This document shows positions 52,327-61,864 of a stretch of 64,000 nucleotides of DNA, one piece after another (within the stretch, counting starts at the first letter, position 1; each line of letters starts with the position of its first letter). Below the pieces are notes generated by a model that saw only the letters and a list, made by a program, of their open reading frames with translations, was not told the DNA's origin and did not search any database. This DNA comes from Clostridium_B lapidicellarium (lineage in GTDB: Bacteria > Bacillota > Clostridia > Clostridiales > Clostridiaceae), in contig NZ_JBGFFE010000010.1 in assembly GCF_041224415.1 (NCBI RefSeq), positions 32,458-96,457 of the forward strand, written 5' to 3'. The position numbers and the translations under genes were made by a program.

Positions 52327-53667
52327 TTAATTCTTTTCACCATTGTCAACTTTTTTAAATTTGCTTTTTCTACACATGTATACAGGCAAGCCTATCAAAG
52401 TTACAATTAATCCTAAGCCAGCATTTAAAGGCTGGGTAAACAGCGTATTAAATACTATATAGAGCCCTCCTATTATAGCAATAATAGGAACTACCGGATA
52501 AAGTGGAACTTTGTATGGCCTTTCCATATCCGGTCTCTTTTTTCTGAGAACGAAAACTGCAAAGAAAGTCATCACATAGAATATCCATATTACAAATATC
52601 AGAAGATCTGTCAGCTGATCAAACTTACCTGAAAATATAAGTACTATCGAGATTATCTCAAGCAATATACCGCTGTTTACAGGTACTTTGGATTTTGAAG
52701 ATAATTTTGACAGCCATTTGCTGCCTGGTAATTTGTTTTCCACGGCCATAGCATATGGAACTCTCATTCCCGTAAGTATGTATCCATTTATAGTACCAAA
52801 TACCGATATCAATATTCCCACAGTTATTATGCTTCCGCCTGCCGGTCCAAATAATACATTGGCCACAGCTGCTGCCGGTGTTTTTGTTGCTGCCAGGGCA
52901 CTTGCCGGTAATGCAAACAGATAAGCTATATTAATAAGTAAATAAACAGCCATTACTATTGACAGCCCGCCTATAATAGCTATTGGCAAATCCCTTTTTG
53001 GATTTTTCATTTCTCCAGCTATTGTCCCTACATTTATCCAGCCGTCATAGGCAAACATAGTCGCTACCAGAGCAGATCCTAGACTTGTTGTTATAGGATG
53101 ATTTTGTGCTACAACAGGAAGCAATCTTGCTGTGCCGCCGTTTCCGCTTACAAATCCTATTATTATAATTGCAAATAAAGGTATCAGTTTACATATAGTT
53201 GAAACTGTTTGAATAGCACCGCCGGTTTTGGATCCAAACAGATTCATGATTACCAAAAATACACTGACTATAATAGCTATTGGAACTATGTATGAATCAG
53301 GCATACCCAAAAGTGCAGCTGTCTGTGTTCCAAATATTATAGCAAGAGCAGCAACATTGGCCGGAAAGTATATTATAGTCTGTGCCCATCCAAGTAAAAA
53401 CGACCACATGTCTCCATAGGTTTCCTCCAGATAAGCTACCATTCCTCCTGTCCTGGGTATCGCAGCCGAAATTTCAGCTGTGGTGAGTCCGCCTGCTATA
53501 GTTATAATACCTCCAAGTATCCAGGCTATCAATCCAAGACCAGGCGCTCCGGTGGCAGTAAACACGGCCGTGGGCTTAAAAAATACCCCAGCTCCTATAA
53601 CTATACCAATAACTATTGCAAGAGCAGGCACCAGCCCCAAATTTCTTTTTAGTCCATTATCGCTCAT
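52327..53667 (-). CDS. APC-superfamily amino acid exchanger, LAT/SteT-like
   Basis: A 446-residue, 12-helix transporter resembling the serine/threonine exchanger SteT. It shows GLVPALAIVIGIVIGAGVFF, GLTTAEISAAIPRTGG, YDGWINVGTIAGEMKNPKRD and a C-terminal KRPDMERPYKVPLYP. I start it at ATG 53667, nine bases after GGGGG; a TTG two codons upstream is less likely. Its position before sdaAB-sdaAA suggests serine import for catabolism. Confidence 0.88.
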   Translation of the reverse strand: MSDNGLKRNLGLVPALAIVIGIVIGAGVFFKPTAVFTATGAPGLGLIAWILGGIITIAGGLTTAEISAAIPRTGGMVAYLEETYGDMWSFLLGWAQTIIYFPANVAALAIIFGTQTAALLGMPDSYIVPIAIIVSVFLVIMNLFGSKTGGAIQTVSTICKLIPLFAIIIIGFVSGNGGTARLLPVVAQNHPITTSLGSALVATMFAYDGWINVGTIAGEMKNPKRDLPIAIIGGLSIVMAVYLLINIAYLFALPASALAATKTPAAAVANVLFGPAGGSIITVGILISVFGTINGYILTGMRVPYAMAVENKLPGSKWLSKLSSKSKVPVNSGILLEIISIVLIFSGKFDQLTDLLIFVIWIFYVMTFFAVFVLRKKRPDMERPYKVPLYPVVPIIAIIGGLYIVFNTLFTQPLNAGLGLIVTLIGLPVYMCRKSKFKKVDNGEKN

Positions 53668-54441
53668 TACCAATTTCCCCCTTGTTCCTTATAATATAAA
53701 TATAATTATTGAATTAATTCAAAAGCATTGATGTCTACTTCAACTACTGTAAATAAAGTAATCAGGTAAACTCAGCTCCTTATAGATATAATAATTAAAA
53801 TATTAACATTTTACAATACTTTGCCCAAAATTAATTTATATTTTTAAAATTTAAAATTTATTATTTGCCTAAAAAAGAATAATAAATTACAAAATAAAAT
53901 AGCATGATAAAATTTTACTGACAAATTTATATTCAGTTCTTTCTGAATATATGTCTTATAAAATTCAATCCAGCATTTTAAATTGCCAAGCATTATAAAA
54001 TTAATTTAAATTTAATTTATGTAAGCATGAAAACCTTAATATATTCTATAATCTTACATTTAAACGTTTTATATCAAATAAATGTACGTCTTTTAAAAAC
54101 AAATTTAATATATTGTTCTTTTATTTATTTCTTTTATCATATCATATTAATACAATTTGCACAATAATTATACGACAAATTTTTTAAAAAATACTTTTTA
54201 TAAACTGTTGTATGCCCATAAAAATAAATCATATTATTCATTATTTTGATTTATCTCTTAATTATAATTGTTTAATTAATTCATGATATGCAATCATTCA
54301 TGAATAAAAAAATTAATAGATATTTAGACAATACCAGCTTATAAAAACATAACTATTTTGGTACATTTGCAATTATAACTACATAATATAAATCAATATG
54401 AAAGTATATTTTATATCGATAAAACAGGAAGTGATTTTAAC
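53668..54441. other. 774-bp AT-rich intergenic region
   Basis: No gene or RNA family recognised. A nested hairpin is visible at about 53911-53965, with a perfect ATATTCAG/CTGAATAT core (53929-53936, 53943-53950) and outer pairings GACA/TGTC. The rest is AT-rich without clear repeats. It probably holds promoters for the divergent exchanger and desulfurase genes. Confidence 0.5.
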
Positions 54442-55746
54442 ATGTCTCAATCAGAAACATTTTTTAATTATAGAAATTTAATAACTGGTATAGATACAAA
54501 AATTCCCTTGAAAAATGGGAAACTGGTACCTGCCATAAATTTTGACAATGCGGCTACTACCCCGCCCTTTAACTATGTTATGGAAAGAATAAATAGCTTT
54601 TCACCTTATTATTCATCTATCCACAGAGGAAACGGATTTAAATCCAAGCTGTCCTCTGATGCCTACGAGATGTCACGAAATATTATATGCAATTTTGTAC
54701 ACTGCAATCCGCAAAAAAACACAGTAATATATGTAAATAATACTACAGGTGCTATCAATAAATTGTCCTATATATTCAACAGCTTATACAGGAACTCGAT
54801 TATACTGTCTACCAGAATGGAACACCATTCAAATGATCTTCCCTGGAGAAGTAAATTCAAAGTGGATTACGTCGAAGTGGACGAGCTTGGTAAACTAAAT
54901 CTGTCAGATTTAAAATATAAGTTAAGAAAGCACCACGGCAGAGTAAAACTTGTTTGTGTAACTGGTGCATCCAACGTTACTGGATATAAAAACCCCATAT
55001 ATAAGATAGCACAAATTGCCCACCGCTATGGAGCTGAGATTTTAGTTGATGGAGCACAGCTAGTACCACACTATCCCATATACATGGAACAGAGCTCAAA
55101 AGAAGAATCTATCGACTATTTAGCTTTTTCCGCCCATAAAATGTACGCTCCCTTTGGAATAGGCGTCCTTATAGGTCCAAAAAGTACCTTCAGCAATGCA
55201 CCTCCGGAATACAGCGGCGGCGGTACAATAAAGGTAGTAACGGATGACTATGTCCTATGGGACGATCCTCCAGGAAAAAATGAAGCCGGAACTCCCAACG
55301 TACTCGGAGTTACAGCTCTTGTATCTTCAATCAAAATATTAAACAAATTATCATTGAATTCTATAGATAAAAGGGAAAAAAGTATATGCAACTACGCACT
55401 AGATAAAATGCTCCAGCTTCCAAATATCATCATATATGGAGACACAAATCCAAACTGCGACAAAGTTGCAATTCTCCCTTTCAATATAAAAGGCATGCAC
55501 CATGAGACCACTGCAAGACTTCTATCAGATTTATCTGGAATTTCCGTAAGGAGCGGCTGTTTCTGTGCCCATCCCTATGTTCAAAGGCTGTTGAAACTTT
55601 CCCCTGAAGAAATAAACTATTTTAAGACCCACTTCAATGATTTTAGGCCCGGTATCGTCAGGCTGAGTTTCGGCTTGTATAATACCTATGATGAAGTAGA
55701 TACACTGATAGATACCCTGAAAAAAATAACCAGGAATATAAGGTAA
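54442..55746 (+). CDS. SufS-like cysteine desulfurase family protein
   Basis: A 434-residue class V aminotransferase fold protein of the SufS/CsdA group. Landmarks are INFDNAATTPPF, RMEHHSNDLPWR, GASNVTGYKNPIY, LVDGAQLVPH, the PLP lysine in FSAHKMYAPFGIGVL, and RSGCFCAHPY containing the persulfide-type cysteine. It stands alone with no suf or isc genes beside it. A second member of this superfamily is at 45.4 kb. The enzyme's real substrate is uncertain. Confidence 0.85.
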   Translation: MSQSETFFNYRNLITGIDTKIPLKNGKLVPAINFDNAATTPPFNYVMERINSFSPYYSSIHRGNGFKSKLSSDAYEMSRNIICNFVHCNPQKNTVIYVNNTTGAINKLSYIFNSLYRNSIILSTRMEHHSNDLPWRSKFKVDYVEVDELGKLNLSDLKYKLRKHHGRVKLVCVTGASNVTGYKNPIYKIAQIAHRYGAEILVDGAQLVPHYPIYMEQSSKEESIDYLAFSAHKMYAPFGIGVLIGPKSTFSNAPPEYSGGGTIKVVTDDYVLWDDPPGKNEAGTPNVLGVTALVSSIKILNKLSLNSIDKREKSICNYALDKMLQLPNIIIYGDTNPNCDKVAILPFNIKGMHHETTARLLSDLSGISVRSGCFCAHPYVQRLLKLSPEEINYFKTHFNDFRPGIVRLSFGLYNTYDEVDTLIDTLKKITRNIR

Positions 55747-55756
55747 GTTTAATTTT

Positions 55757-55798
55757 AAGGTTTAAGTGAAGTTTAATTGCTTTCTTCACCTAAACCTT
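55757..55798 (+). terminator. Terminator-like hairpin after the SufS-like gene
   Basis: Two 15-nt arms (55757-55771 and 55784-55798) pair with one mismatch and a 12-nt loop, ten bases after the stop codon. There is no strong T run after it. Confidence 0.6.
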
Positions 55799-55815
55799 GA
55801 AAAACCTATCTGCCA

Positions 55816-56250
55816 TCAGCTGGAAAGCCCTGCAGACAAAATCATTATCATAAGTATTGGAATGCTATCACATATAACCCATCCTAAAAATATGAGTACA
55901 AGGCTGAGCTTACCGTATTTATTAAAAGAATACAGTATTAAGTTGTACAAAAAAAATAAATTAGTCATAATGAATATGAGAATTATAGGAATTGGGTTGG
56001 ATGTACCATAAACCACTATTGTATGTAATATAAAAATCAGCGCCAGGGCAGTACCTAAAAAAAATATAACTCTAAGTCCAATTCTGTCCTTAACCTTGAT
56101 GAATATGTAAACTGCATCACATACACACAATATACAGGGCACCAACACGAGTGCCTCAAGTTTATCTATGTAAAAGTACGCCGTTATTAAAAATCCCATA
56201 AAAATTAGTATTTTGATATTAAAATTAAGGCTTTTCCTGTTCATTTCCAT
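55816..56250 (-). CDS. Hypothetical membrane protein
   Basis: A 144-residue, very hydrophobic protein with about four to five membrane segments (for example ILIFMGFLITAYFYI, VIFFLGTALALIFIL and LSLVLIFLGWVICD). I do not recognise the family. Start ATG follows GGAGTTA. It lies alone between two converging/diverging genes and is likely a small integral membrane protein. Confidence 0.65.
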   Translation of the reverse strand: MEMNRKSLNFNIKILIFMGFLITAYFYIDKLEALVLVPCILCVCDAVYIFIKVKDRIGLRVIFFLGTALALIFILHTIVVYGTSNPIPIILIFIMTNLFFLYNLILYSFNKYGKLSLVLIFLGWVICDSIPILMIMILSAGLSS

Positions 56251-56358
56251 TAACTCCTCCAGTATATAGTTACAAGAAATATATATTTTTAAAACATGTA
56301 TTTATCACTATAATGATACTTGAAAAACAAATTTTAATCATATCCACAGCAGTCTGCA

Positions 56359-57150
56359 TCATGCCTTATCCAATATAAATTTCTTCAAGGCATAAGCGGC
56401 CCCGTCCTCTCTATTGCTTTTGGTTATATAATCCGCAGCTGATTTTAATCCAGTGGAACCATTGCCCATCGCTATTCCAAATCCAGCATATTTTATCATA
56501 GAAATATCATTGTCCCAGTCTCCTATGGACAGTATTTCATTTTGCTTTATCCCATAATATTCTGCAACCTTCTCAAGCATGCTTCCCTTGTCCACTTTTT
56601 TACTGAATATTTCCAGATAATTTGGAAGTGAAAAATTGGCATTTATTTTATCCCCAAATTCATCCAGAATCTTTTTCCTTATCTTCAAAAGTTTATTTCT
56701 GTCCTGCATAAGGACTATTTTATACATGGGTTGATTTCTAAAAAAGGAAGATAATTTTCCCACCATCCGGAAATAAGCTATATAGTCATTTAAATTCATG
56801 TAATCAGTAAATTTTTCTACATAAACCTTTTTTTCATCAAACAATATACAATAGATATTATTTTCTTCGGCCATGTGTATGATTTTGCTGCATACACTGT
56901 TGTCAACGGGTTCACCTAAAATCAATTTATTTTTTCTATATAGATTTGCTCCATTTAAGCATATTGCAAAATCATCTAAATTCAACTCTTTTAAAAAATT
57001 TTTCAGCCCGTTAAATTCCCTTCCTGAAACCAGAATTACTTTTAGACCTAAATTTCGTACTTTTTTCACTGCTTCTACAGTTTTCTCACTCAAAACATGA
57101 TTTTCATTCAATAAAGTTCCATCCATATCTGCAGATACTAGTTTATACAT
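56359..57150 (-). CDS. HAD superfamily Cof-type phosphatase
   Basis: A 263-residue HAD hydrolase of subfamily IIB. Catalytic motif I is SADMDGTLLNEN, motif II is LVSGREF, and motif IV is IGDWDNDISMIKYAGFGIAMGNG. Members dephosphorylate sugar phosphates, FMN or PLP-like compounds; specificity is unknown. I place the start at ATG 57150, six bases after AGGAGG; the frame stays open 12 codons further. Confidence 0.9.
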   Translation of the reverse strand: MYKLVSADMDGTLLNENHVLSEKTVEAVKKVRNLGLKVILVSGREFNGLKNFLKELNLDDFAICLNGANLYRKNKLILGEPVDNSVCSKIIHMAEENNIYCILFDEKKVYVEKFTDYMNLNDYIAYFRMVGKLSSFFRNQPMYKIVLMQDRNKLLKIRKKILDEFGDKINANFSLPNYLEIFSKKVDKGSMLEKVAEYYGIKQNEILSIGDWDNDISMIKYAGFGIAMGNGSTGLKSAADYITKSNREDGAAYALKKFILDKA

Positions 57151-57246
57151 AAATTGCCTCCTATATCGATTGAAATTATTTGACAATAATCACAAATATC
57201 AATACAATGTATTTGATGATTTTTAAATTATTAGAGGTATAAAATT

Positions 57247-58140
57247 ATGGAAGCCCACAAAAACAGAAAAAAAATTACAGCAGACTTATTTTTATTACTG
57301 GCCGCCCTATTATGGGGAGGAGGTTATGCAGCTACAAAAGATGCTCTAAACAATGTAACTCCACTTTACATGATGGCCATACGATTTCTCTGCGCCGGAG
57401 TTTTAATTTCAATTATCTTCTTTAAGATAATGATAAAAATACATCTGGAAGACATAATTCGAGGTTCCATAATAGGCATATTTTTATTTTTAGCCTATAC
57501 AGCCCAAACTATAGGACTCAATTACACAACTGCAAGCAAGCAGTCTTTTTTAACCTCGGTGTATGTGATCATATTACCTTTCCTATATTGGGCCATATTT
57601 AAAAACAAACCGACACATAGGGCAGTGATATCAGCCGTAATCGCCCTCACAGGCATAGCAATATTGAGCTTCAAGCCCGGCATGCAGCTTAATATAAATG
57701 TGGGAGACTGGCTGACACTTTTATCTGCTGTTTTATTTGCATCGCACATAATTTCAATAGCCTGTTTTGCAAGGAAATCCAATCCAATAATATTGTCTGT
57801 AGTGCAGATGCTGTTTGCAGGAATATTTTCTCTCCTATTTGCAATTATTTTTGAACCACCTTTTTCAGGAATACATCATGATGCCATATTCCCTATTTTC
57901 TATTTAGTGGTTTTCAGTACCATGATAGGATTTTTAATTCAGAATATAGCTCAAAAATATGCCAATCCCAATCACGTAGGAATATTGCTCTCACTGGAAT
58001 CCGTATTTGGTGCAATTATATCTCTGATATTTTTAAACGAAATATTCACACTGAATATGGCAATAGGCTGCGGCATAATATTTCTATCCGTACTCATTTC
58101 AGAGACAAAATTGAAATTCACATTTAAAAAGAGTCTTTAA
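57247..58140 (+). CDS. EamA/DMT family transporter
   Basis: A 297-residue drug/metabolite transporter with ten predicted helices in two EamA repeats. The first repeat has ALLWGGGYAATKDAL and TTASKQSFLTSVYVIILPFL; the second ends with LLSLESVFGAIISLIFLNE. Such proteins export amino acids or other metabolites. Start ATG follows AGAGGTA. The promoter lies in the short divergent gap to the HAD gene. Confidence 0.88.
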   Translation: MEAHKNRKKITADLFLLLAALLWGGGYAATKDALNNVTPLYMMAIRFLCAGVLISIIFFKIMIKIHLEDIIRGSIIGIFLFLAYTAQTIGLNYTTASKQSFLTSVYVIILPFLYWAIFKNKPTHRAVISAVIALTGIAILSFKPGMQLNINVGDWLTLLSAVLFASHIISIACFARKSNPIILSVVQMLFAGIFSLLFAIIFEPPFSGIHHDAIFPIFYLVVFSTMIGFLIQNIAQKYANPNHVGILLSLESVFGAIISLIFLNEIFTLNMAIGCGIIFLSVLISETKLKFTFKKSL

Positions 58141-58153
58141 AATATGAAAGTAC

Positions 58154-58537
58154 TTATGGTTTGGCTTTGCCGTTTTCTTCCTTGCCCTTATTTTTCTTTA
58201 TACCTATTTTTTTGACTATTTCTGGAACCAGTTCTATTATCTTATCCAAATTATCCTTGTTTTTAATAGGAAGAACTTTAACTGTATCATCTTTTATTAC
58301 AAGTACGGCATCTGCCGTTATCTTTGCACCTGCACCCATGCCAGCTCCAGAGCCTTCCTGTTTTTTATCATCGCCGCTTCCCTGTCCGCCTCCTCCAGTA
58401 GCACACCCGAAATTGACGGTTATAAATGGAACCAACGTTACATCTTCCACTTTTATAGGTTTGCCTACAACCGTCTCTGTCTTCAAAAAGTTTTCCAACT
58501 GTGAAAATAGTGCCTCAGTATTTTCTTTAATATCCAT
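58154..58537 (-). CDS. ytfJ: Sporulation protein YtfJ/GerW family
   Basis: A 127-residue protein with the family's N-terminus (LFSQLENFLKTETVVGKPI), the glycine-rich FGCATGGGGQGSGDD core and KITADAVLVIKDDTVKVLP. GerW-family proteins contribute to spore germination. The C-terminus is lysine-rich. It is the second gene after a DUF2953 gene, an arrangement common in Firmicutes. Confidence 0.92.
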   Translation of the reverse strand: MDIKENTEALFSQLENFLKTETVVGKPIKVEDVTLVPFITVNFGCATGGGGQGSGDDKKQEGSGAGMGAGAKITADAVLVIKDDTVKVLPIKNKDNLDKIIELVPEIVKKIGIKKNKGKEENGKAKP

Positions 58538-58562
58538 ATTATCACCCCTTATATATTAAATA

Positions 58563-59216
58563 TCAGCCAGCTTTCACTTCACCTGTCTTTTCAAATCTAC
58601 GGCTCTTTACTCTATGCACCCTGCGGGTCTCTCTTTCTGCATTTCCCATTATAAAATTTTTAAAAATTATAAAAATCAAGGATATAATTTTCAAATCCCC
58701 TTTAATTTCTACATTCATATTACATACCTTGTTACAAAAATCCGGTCTTATATTTACTGAACTCTGTGGTACTATACTTTCAATTATAGCAAAAATCCCC
58801 CCCAATATTCCAGTAATATACGGATTTCCCAAGCCATAAACTCCCTTTATTTTAACATATTTAGGTTTAACTATATATAGAATTTTCTCTATAGACTTCC
58901 TATACGTAAAAAATTTTTTTATATTACTCAGGGCATTATGCCTGGGCCTTTTATCATTTGACTTCTGATGCCAGTGTTCTATGAAATTTTCAGGTATTTT
59001 TTTCACAATAAAAAACACCCTTACAGATAATTCTAGTTTTCTTCCCTTTCCCCTGCCTGCAAGAGAGATAATTGCCAAAGGCAGCTCAATTTTGAAGTTA
59101 TATCTAGGCGTATTTTCTTCCAATACAAATTCAAATTTATAATTCATACTGCATAATACCATCAAAGCCAGAAACATTAAAATTATCAAAATTATAATTC
59201 CAATTACCTTTAACAT
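58563..59216 (-). CDS. DUF2953 family membrane-anchored protein
   Basis: A 217-residue protein with one N-terminal membrane helix (IIILIILMFLALMVLC), a central region containing a beta-rich domain and a C-terminal basic tail (RETRRVHRVKSRRFEK). DUF2953 genes are typically paired with ytfJ in sporulating Firmicutes, as here (25 bp gap). Function is unknown; a sporulation role is likely from context. Confidence 0.8.
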   Translation of the reverse strand: MLKVIGIIILIILMFLALMVLCSMNYKFEFVLEENTPRYNFKIELPLAIISLAGRGKGRKLELSVRVFFIVKKIPENFIEHWHQKSNDKRPRHNALSNIKKFFTYRKSIEKILYIVKPKYVKIKGVYGLGNPYITGILGGIFAIIESIVPQSSVNIRPDFCNKVCNMNVEIKGDLKIISLIFIIFKNFIMGNAERETRRVHRVKSRRFEKTGEVKAG

Positions 59217-59367
59217 TCCAAATTAAAATACCTCCTCCTGCAGAGCACAAATTTTAACAAGCATTTTATAATTAAGTGAAAATTTTGTTAAATTAAATAT
59301 ATATTTTTTAAGTCTTTTCTGGTAAGATCTATTATGAAGTTTATATTGATATTAGGAGAGAGCAGCT

Positions 59368-59952
59368 ATGATTTTTTTCTTATACCTTTCAGGATTTCTG
59401 GCACTGTCACTGGGAATAAAATTATTTTACAAGCAGGGCAAAAGAATATCAAATAAAAATTACAGTGAAAGAGAACTATTACAATACTGGACAAAAAATA
59501 TGATTTCAAATATAACCGCCATGTGCATAACGGCACTTTTTGTACTGTTCATCATCCCGCCCTTAATATGGATGTCTGCACCTAAAGAAACAAGTATTAC
59601 AAATAAAGTACTTGAAACTAAAAACTTAGTCCCAATTTCATCTTCAGGTAAAAACAGCTATGTGAGAGAAGTGAAAAATAAAAACTCCAAAACCTGTATA
59701 ATAAATACAGGAGACAATGAAAATCGGGACCTGCAGAGTTTTAACAGTAAATCTGTGGAAATTATACCTACTGCCAATGAAAATCCCAAATATGAAAAAA
59801 TAGCAGAATACAGGATGAAAAAATTAAAAGGCAGCTGGATAATACCAAATTCCATAAATGACATTTATGCCAATATATACACGAACTATGGTCAGAAAAA
59901 TTTTATAAAAGACAAAGTCAGACTAATTGTACCACCCGGTTCAAAACAATAA
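59368..59952 (+). CDS. Hypothetical membrane-anchored protein
   Basis: A 194-residue protein that I do not recognise. It has two hydrophobic segments (residues about 1-18 and 52-72) and a basic, asparagine-rich C-terminal part (residues 75-194) probably on the outer side. Start ATG follows TAGGAGAGA. It is the first of three same-strand genes ending with the LRAT-like protein. Confidence 0.7.
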   Translation: MIFFLYLSGFLALSLGIKLFYKQGKRISNKNYSERELLQYWTKNMISNITAMCITALFVLFIIPPLIWMSAPKETSITNKVLETKNLVPISSSGKNSYVREVKNKNSKTCIINTGDNENRDLQSFNSKSVEIIPTANENPKYEKIAEYRMKKLKGSWIIPNSINDIYANIYTNYGQKNFIKDKVRLIVPPGSKQ

Positions 59953-60077
59953 TTTCTACAACTGAAACACGTTACAGCTATTATATCATATAAAAATTAC
60001 AGTATCCATCAATGCCAATAAAAAAATATACATAAAAAAGATATAATGCTATTATATTTAATACAGGAGGTACACTG

Positions 60078-60359
60078 ATGTTTAATTATTATGGACTCGT
60101 TATTGGCATTTTCATGCTGGTTTTAACCGGCATCGGCCATATAATTGTAATAAAAGGTGAATATCACTTTGGAACAAAAATATGGCCTTTATTTTTATTG
60201 GTAGGCTGTATAAGCATAGCTTTTTCACTGTTCAGCAGGAACACTGTAGTATCCGGACTTCTGGGGATTTTGGGTTTTACCTCACTGTGGAGCATACTGG
60301 AACTATTCAAGCAGAGGAAAAGGGTATCTAAAGGATGGTTCCCAAAGAAAGGCAACTAA
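60078..60359 (+). CDS. DUF4491 family small membrane protein
   Basis: A 93-residue protein with three hydrophobic segments and the family-like ends (YYGLVIGIFMLVLTGIGHIIVI; LLGILGFTSLWSILELFKQ; GWFPKKGN). Function unknown. Start ATG follows AGGAGGT. It lies 23 bp before the LRAT-like gene. Confidence 0.78.
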   Translation: MFNYYGLVIGIFMLVLTGIGHIIVIKGEYHFGTKIWPLFLLVGCISIAFSLFSRNTVVSGLLGILGFTSLWSILELFKQRKRVSKGWFPKKGN

Positions 60360-60382
60360 AATATAAAGCAGGGTGTTATTAA

Positions 60383-61195
60383 ATGAAAAAATTCTCTCTT
60401 ATAAAATTGATATCTATATTTATAATAACTGCGGTGGCATTTTCCTTATGCTGGATCTATATATATCAAAACAGGGAAGTGAATATCTACAAATACAGCC
60501 AAATCCAGATACCCCTGAAAGGCAAAATTGTATGGAATAATTCCAATTTAAAAAATATATCCGTAAAATACAAAAACAACGATAACATAGACGTATATAT
60601 ATTTCCCGGTGCCAATGGAAGAACTCTACTCATAAACCCTCCCATGGACGGATTCCTGGACAACAGTAAAATCAACGTAACATTGTCCGCAAATCTACAT
60701 TTTAAAAATTATAAGTTGAAAAAGGATAAAAAGCTGTGCTTTAAAGTAAATTCCGACAATTCCTCTAAGCTGTCAAAAATCATGAGGGCACCAAAATACG
60801 GAGATATAGTAGGGACAACTGATAATTTCCTGGGATACAAATACAACCATTATGGAATATATATCGGCAATAACAGGGTCATTCACTACTGCAGCAATAC
60901 GGGCAGTGCAAAAGATGCCCGGATAAGGGAAACGGATATGACTCCTTATTTTAGACCTGAAAATTACTTTATTTTAAATGTAAAGAGCAATGTGGAATTC
61001 AATCCTGGGGAAACTGTAAGGAGGGCAAAAACAAGACTTGGAGAAAGAAGTTACAACCTCCTGCAAAATAACTGCGAACACTTTGCACTGTGGGCCAAAA
61101 CTGGAAACTCCAGATCCTATCAGCTGGACAATTTATCGCAGGAAGAGCTGGCCCAGATAAAAATATTCACAGCAATGGGTATAAACCTGCAATAA
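60383..61195 (+). CDS. LRAT-domain protein with N-terminal membrane anchor
   Basis: A 270-residue protein. Residues about 7-28 form a membrane anchor; residues about 30-125 are unrecognised; residues 135-240 match the lecithin:retinol acyltransferase (NlpC/P60-like) fold with GDIVGTTD, the histidine of YNHYGIYIG (H156), RVIHYC and the cysteine of NNCEHFALW (C231). The family hydrolyses or transfers acyl groups from thioester intermediates. In a bacterium it may act on lipids or envelope proteins. Its terminator follows at once. Confidence 0.8.
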   Translation: MKKFSLIKLISIFIITAVAFSLCWIYIYQNREVNIYKYSQIQIPLKGKIVWNNSNLKNISVKYKNNDNIDVYIFPGANGRTLLINPPMDGFLDNSKINVTLSANLHFKNYKLKKDKKLCFKVNSDNSSKLSKIMRAPKYGDIVGTTDNFLGYKYNHYGIYIGNNRVIHYCSNTGSAKDARIRETDMTPYFRPENYFILNVKSNVEFNPGETVRRAKTRLGERSYNLLQNNCEHFALWAKTGNSRSYQLDNLSQEELAQIKIFTAMGINLQ

Positions 61196-61199
61196 AAAA

Positions 61200-61232
61200 C
61201 CGCCTTTTATAAAATTTCAAAGGCGGCTTTTT
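61200..61232. terminator. Bidirectional terminator between the LRAT-like gene and the coat gene
   Basis: CCGCCTTT (61200-61207) pairs with AAAGGCGG (61219-61226), followed by CTTTTT; the opposite side also gives a T run. Confidence 0.88.
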
Positions 61233-61237
61233 CAATG

Positions 61238-61711
61238 TTATTGAGCTTTATACATACCTTTACTTTCCATATACTTATAGATGGACTCACCATGCTGCTG
61301 TTCTTCTTTTTGAATATGGTTCAATACATCCCTGGCGTTCGTATCCCTGAACTCAAATATTGAAGTATCATATGTACCTGAAACATATTTCTCCGTCATG
61401 AGCATATCCTTACACATATCTTCGTCATTAACTTGAGACATACCTGCATGTGATGAAGAAGCACCCGAATTCACATTCAAACTTGGTTTGGGCTGCTGGC
61501 TGCTGTTCAGATCAGGTACTTGCCCATTTAAAAGTGAATTCACACTGTTCAGATGTTCCTGCTCGGTAGAACCATTGTTTAGAAATAATTGTTTCAATTG
61601 AGGGTCCTTCGCCTGACTGGCATAATTTGTATACTTGCTTATGCACATTCCCTCATGGCTTTTCTGATCCTCCAGAAGTAATCTTTCCTTATTTGTTAAA
61701 CTTATCGACAT
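61238..61711 (-). CDS. Spore coat protein, CotF-like
   Basis: A 157-residue protein. The N-terminal half carries LTNKERLLLEDQKSHEGMCI with EQEHLNSVNSLL, and the C-terminal half has CKDMLMTEKYVSGTY and EEQQHGESIYKYM, as in CotF/ferritin-like coat proteins. A serine- and proline-rich linker separates them. I start it at ATG 61711, five bases after GGAGGTG; the open frame runs ten codons upstream without support. Its neighbours cotJABC support a spore coat role. Confidence 0.83.
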   Translation of the reverse strand: MSISLTNKERLLLEDQKSHEGMCISKYTNYASQAKDPQLKQLFLNNGSTEQEHLNSVNSLLNGQVPDLNSSQQPKPSLNVNSGASSSHAGMSQVNDEDMCKDMLMTEKYVSGTYDTSIFEFRDTNARDVLNHIQKEEQQHGESIYKYMESKGMYKAQ

Positions 61712-61864
61712 AAAAACACCTCCAGACCTATTTTGCATCACAAAGGATATTTTTATACCTTATAAAAAATATTTAGAACAGCACTCACACATCTAACCGA
61801 CGTTAACACAATTGCCCATAATGAATATATTATCATTGTAAAGAGAATATAAGAGGTGAAAATA

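Noticed and set aside
53668..54000. T-box leader upstream of the serine exchanger
   Set aside because: No T-box sequence or specifier stem was found; the nested hairpin is AT-rich and not conserved in a form I know.
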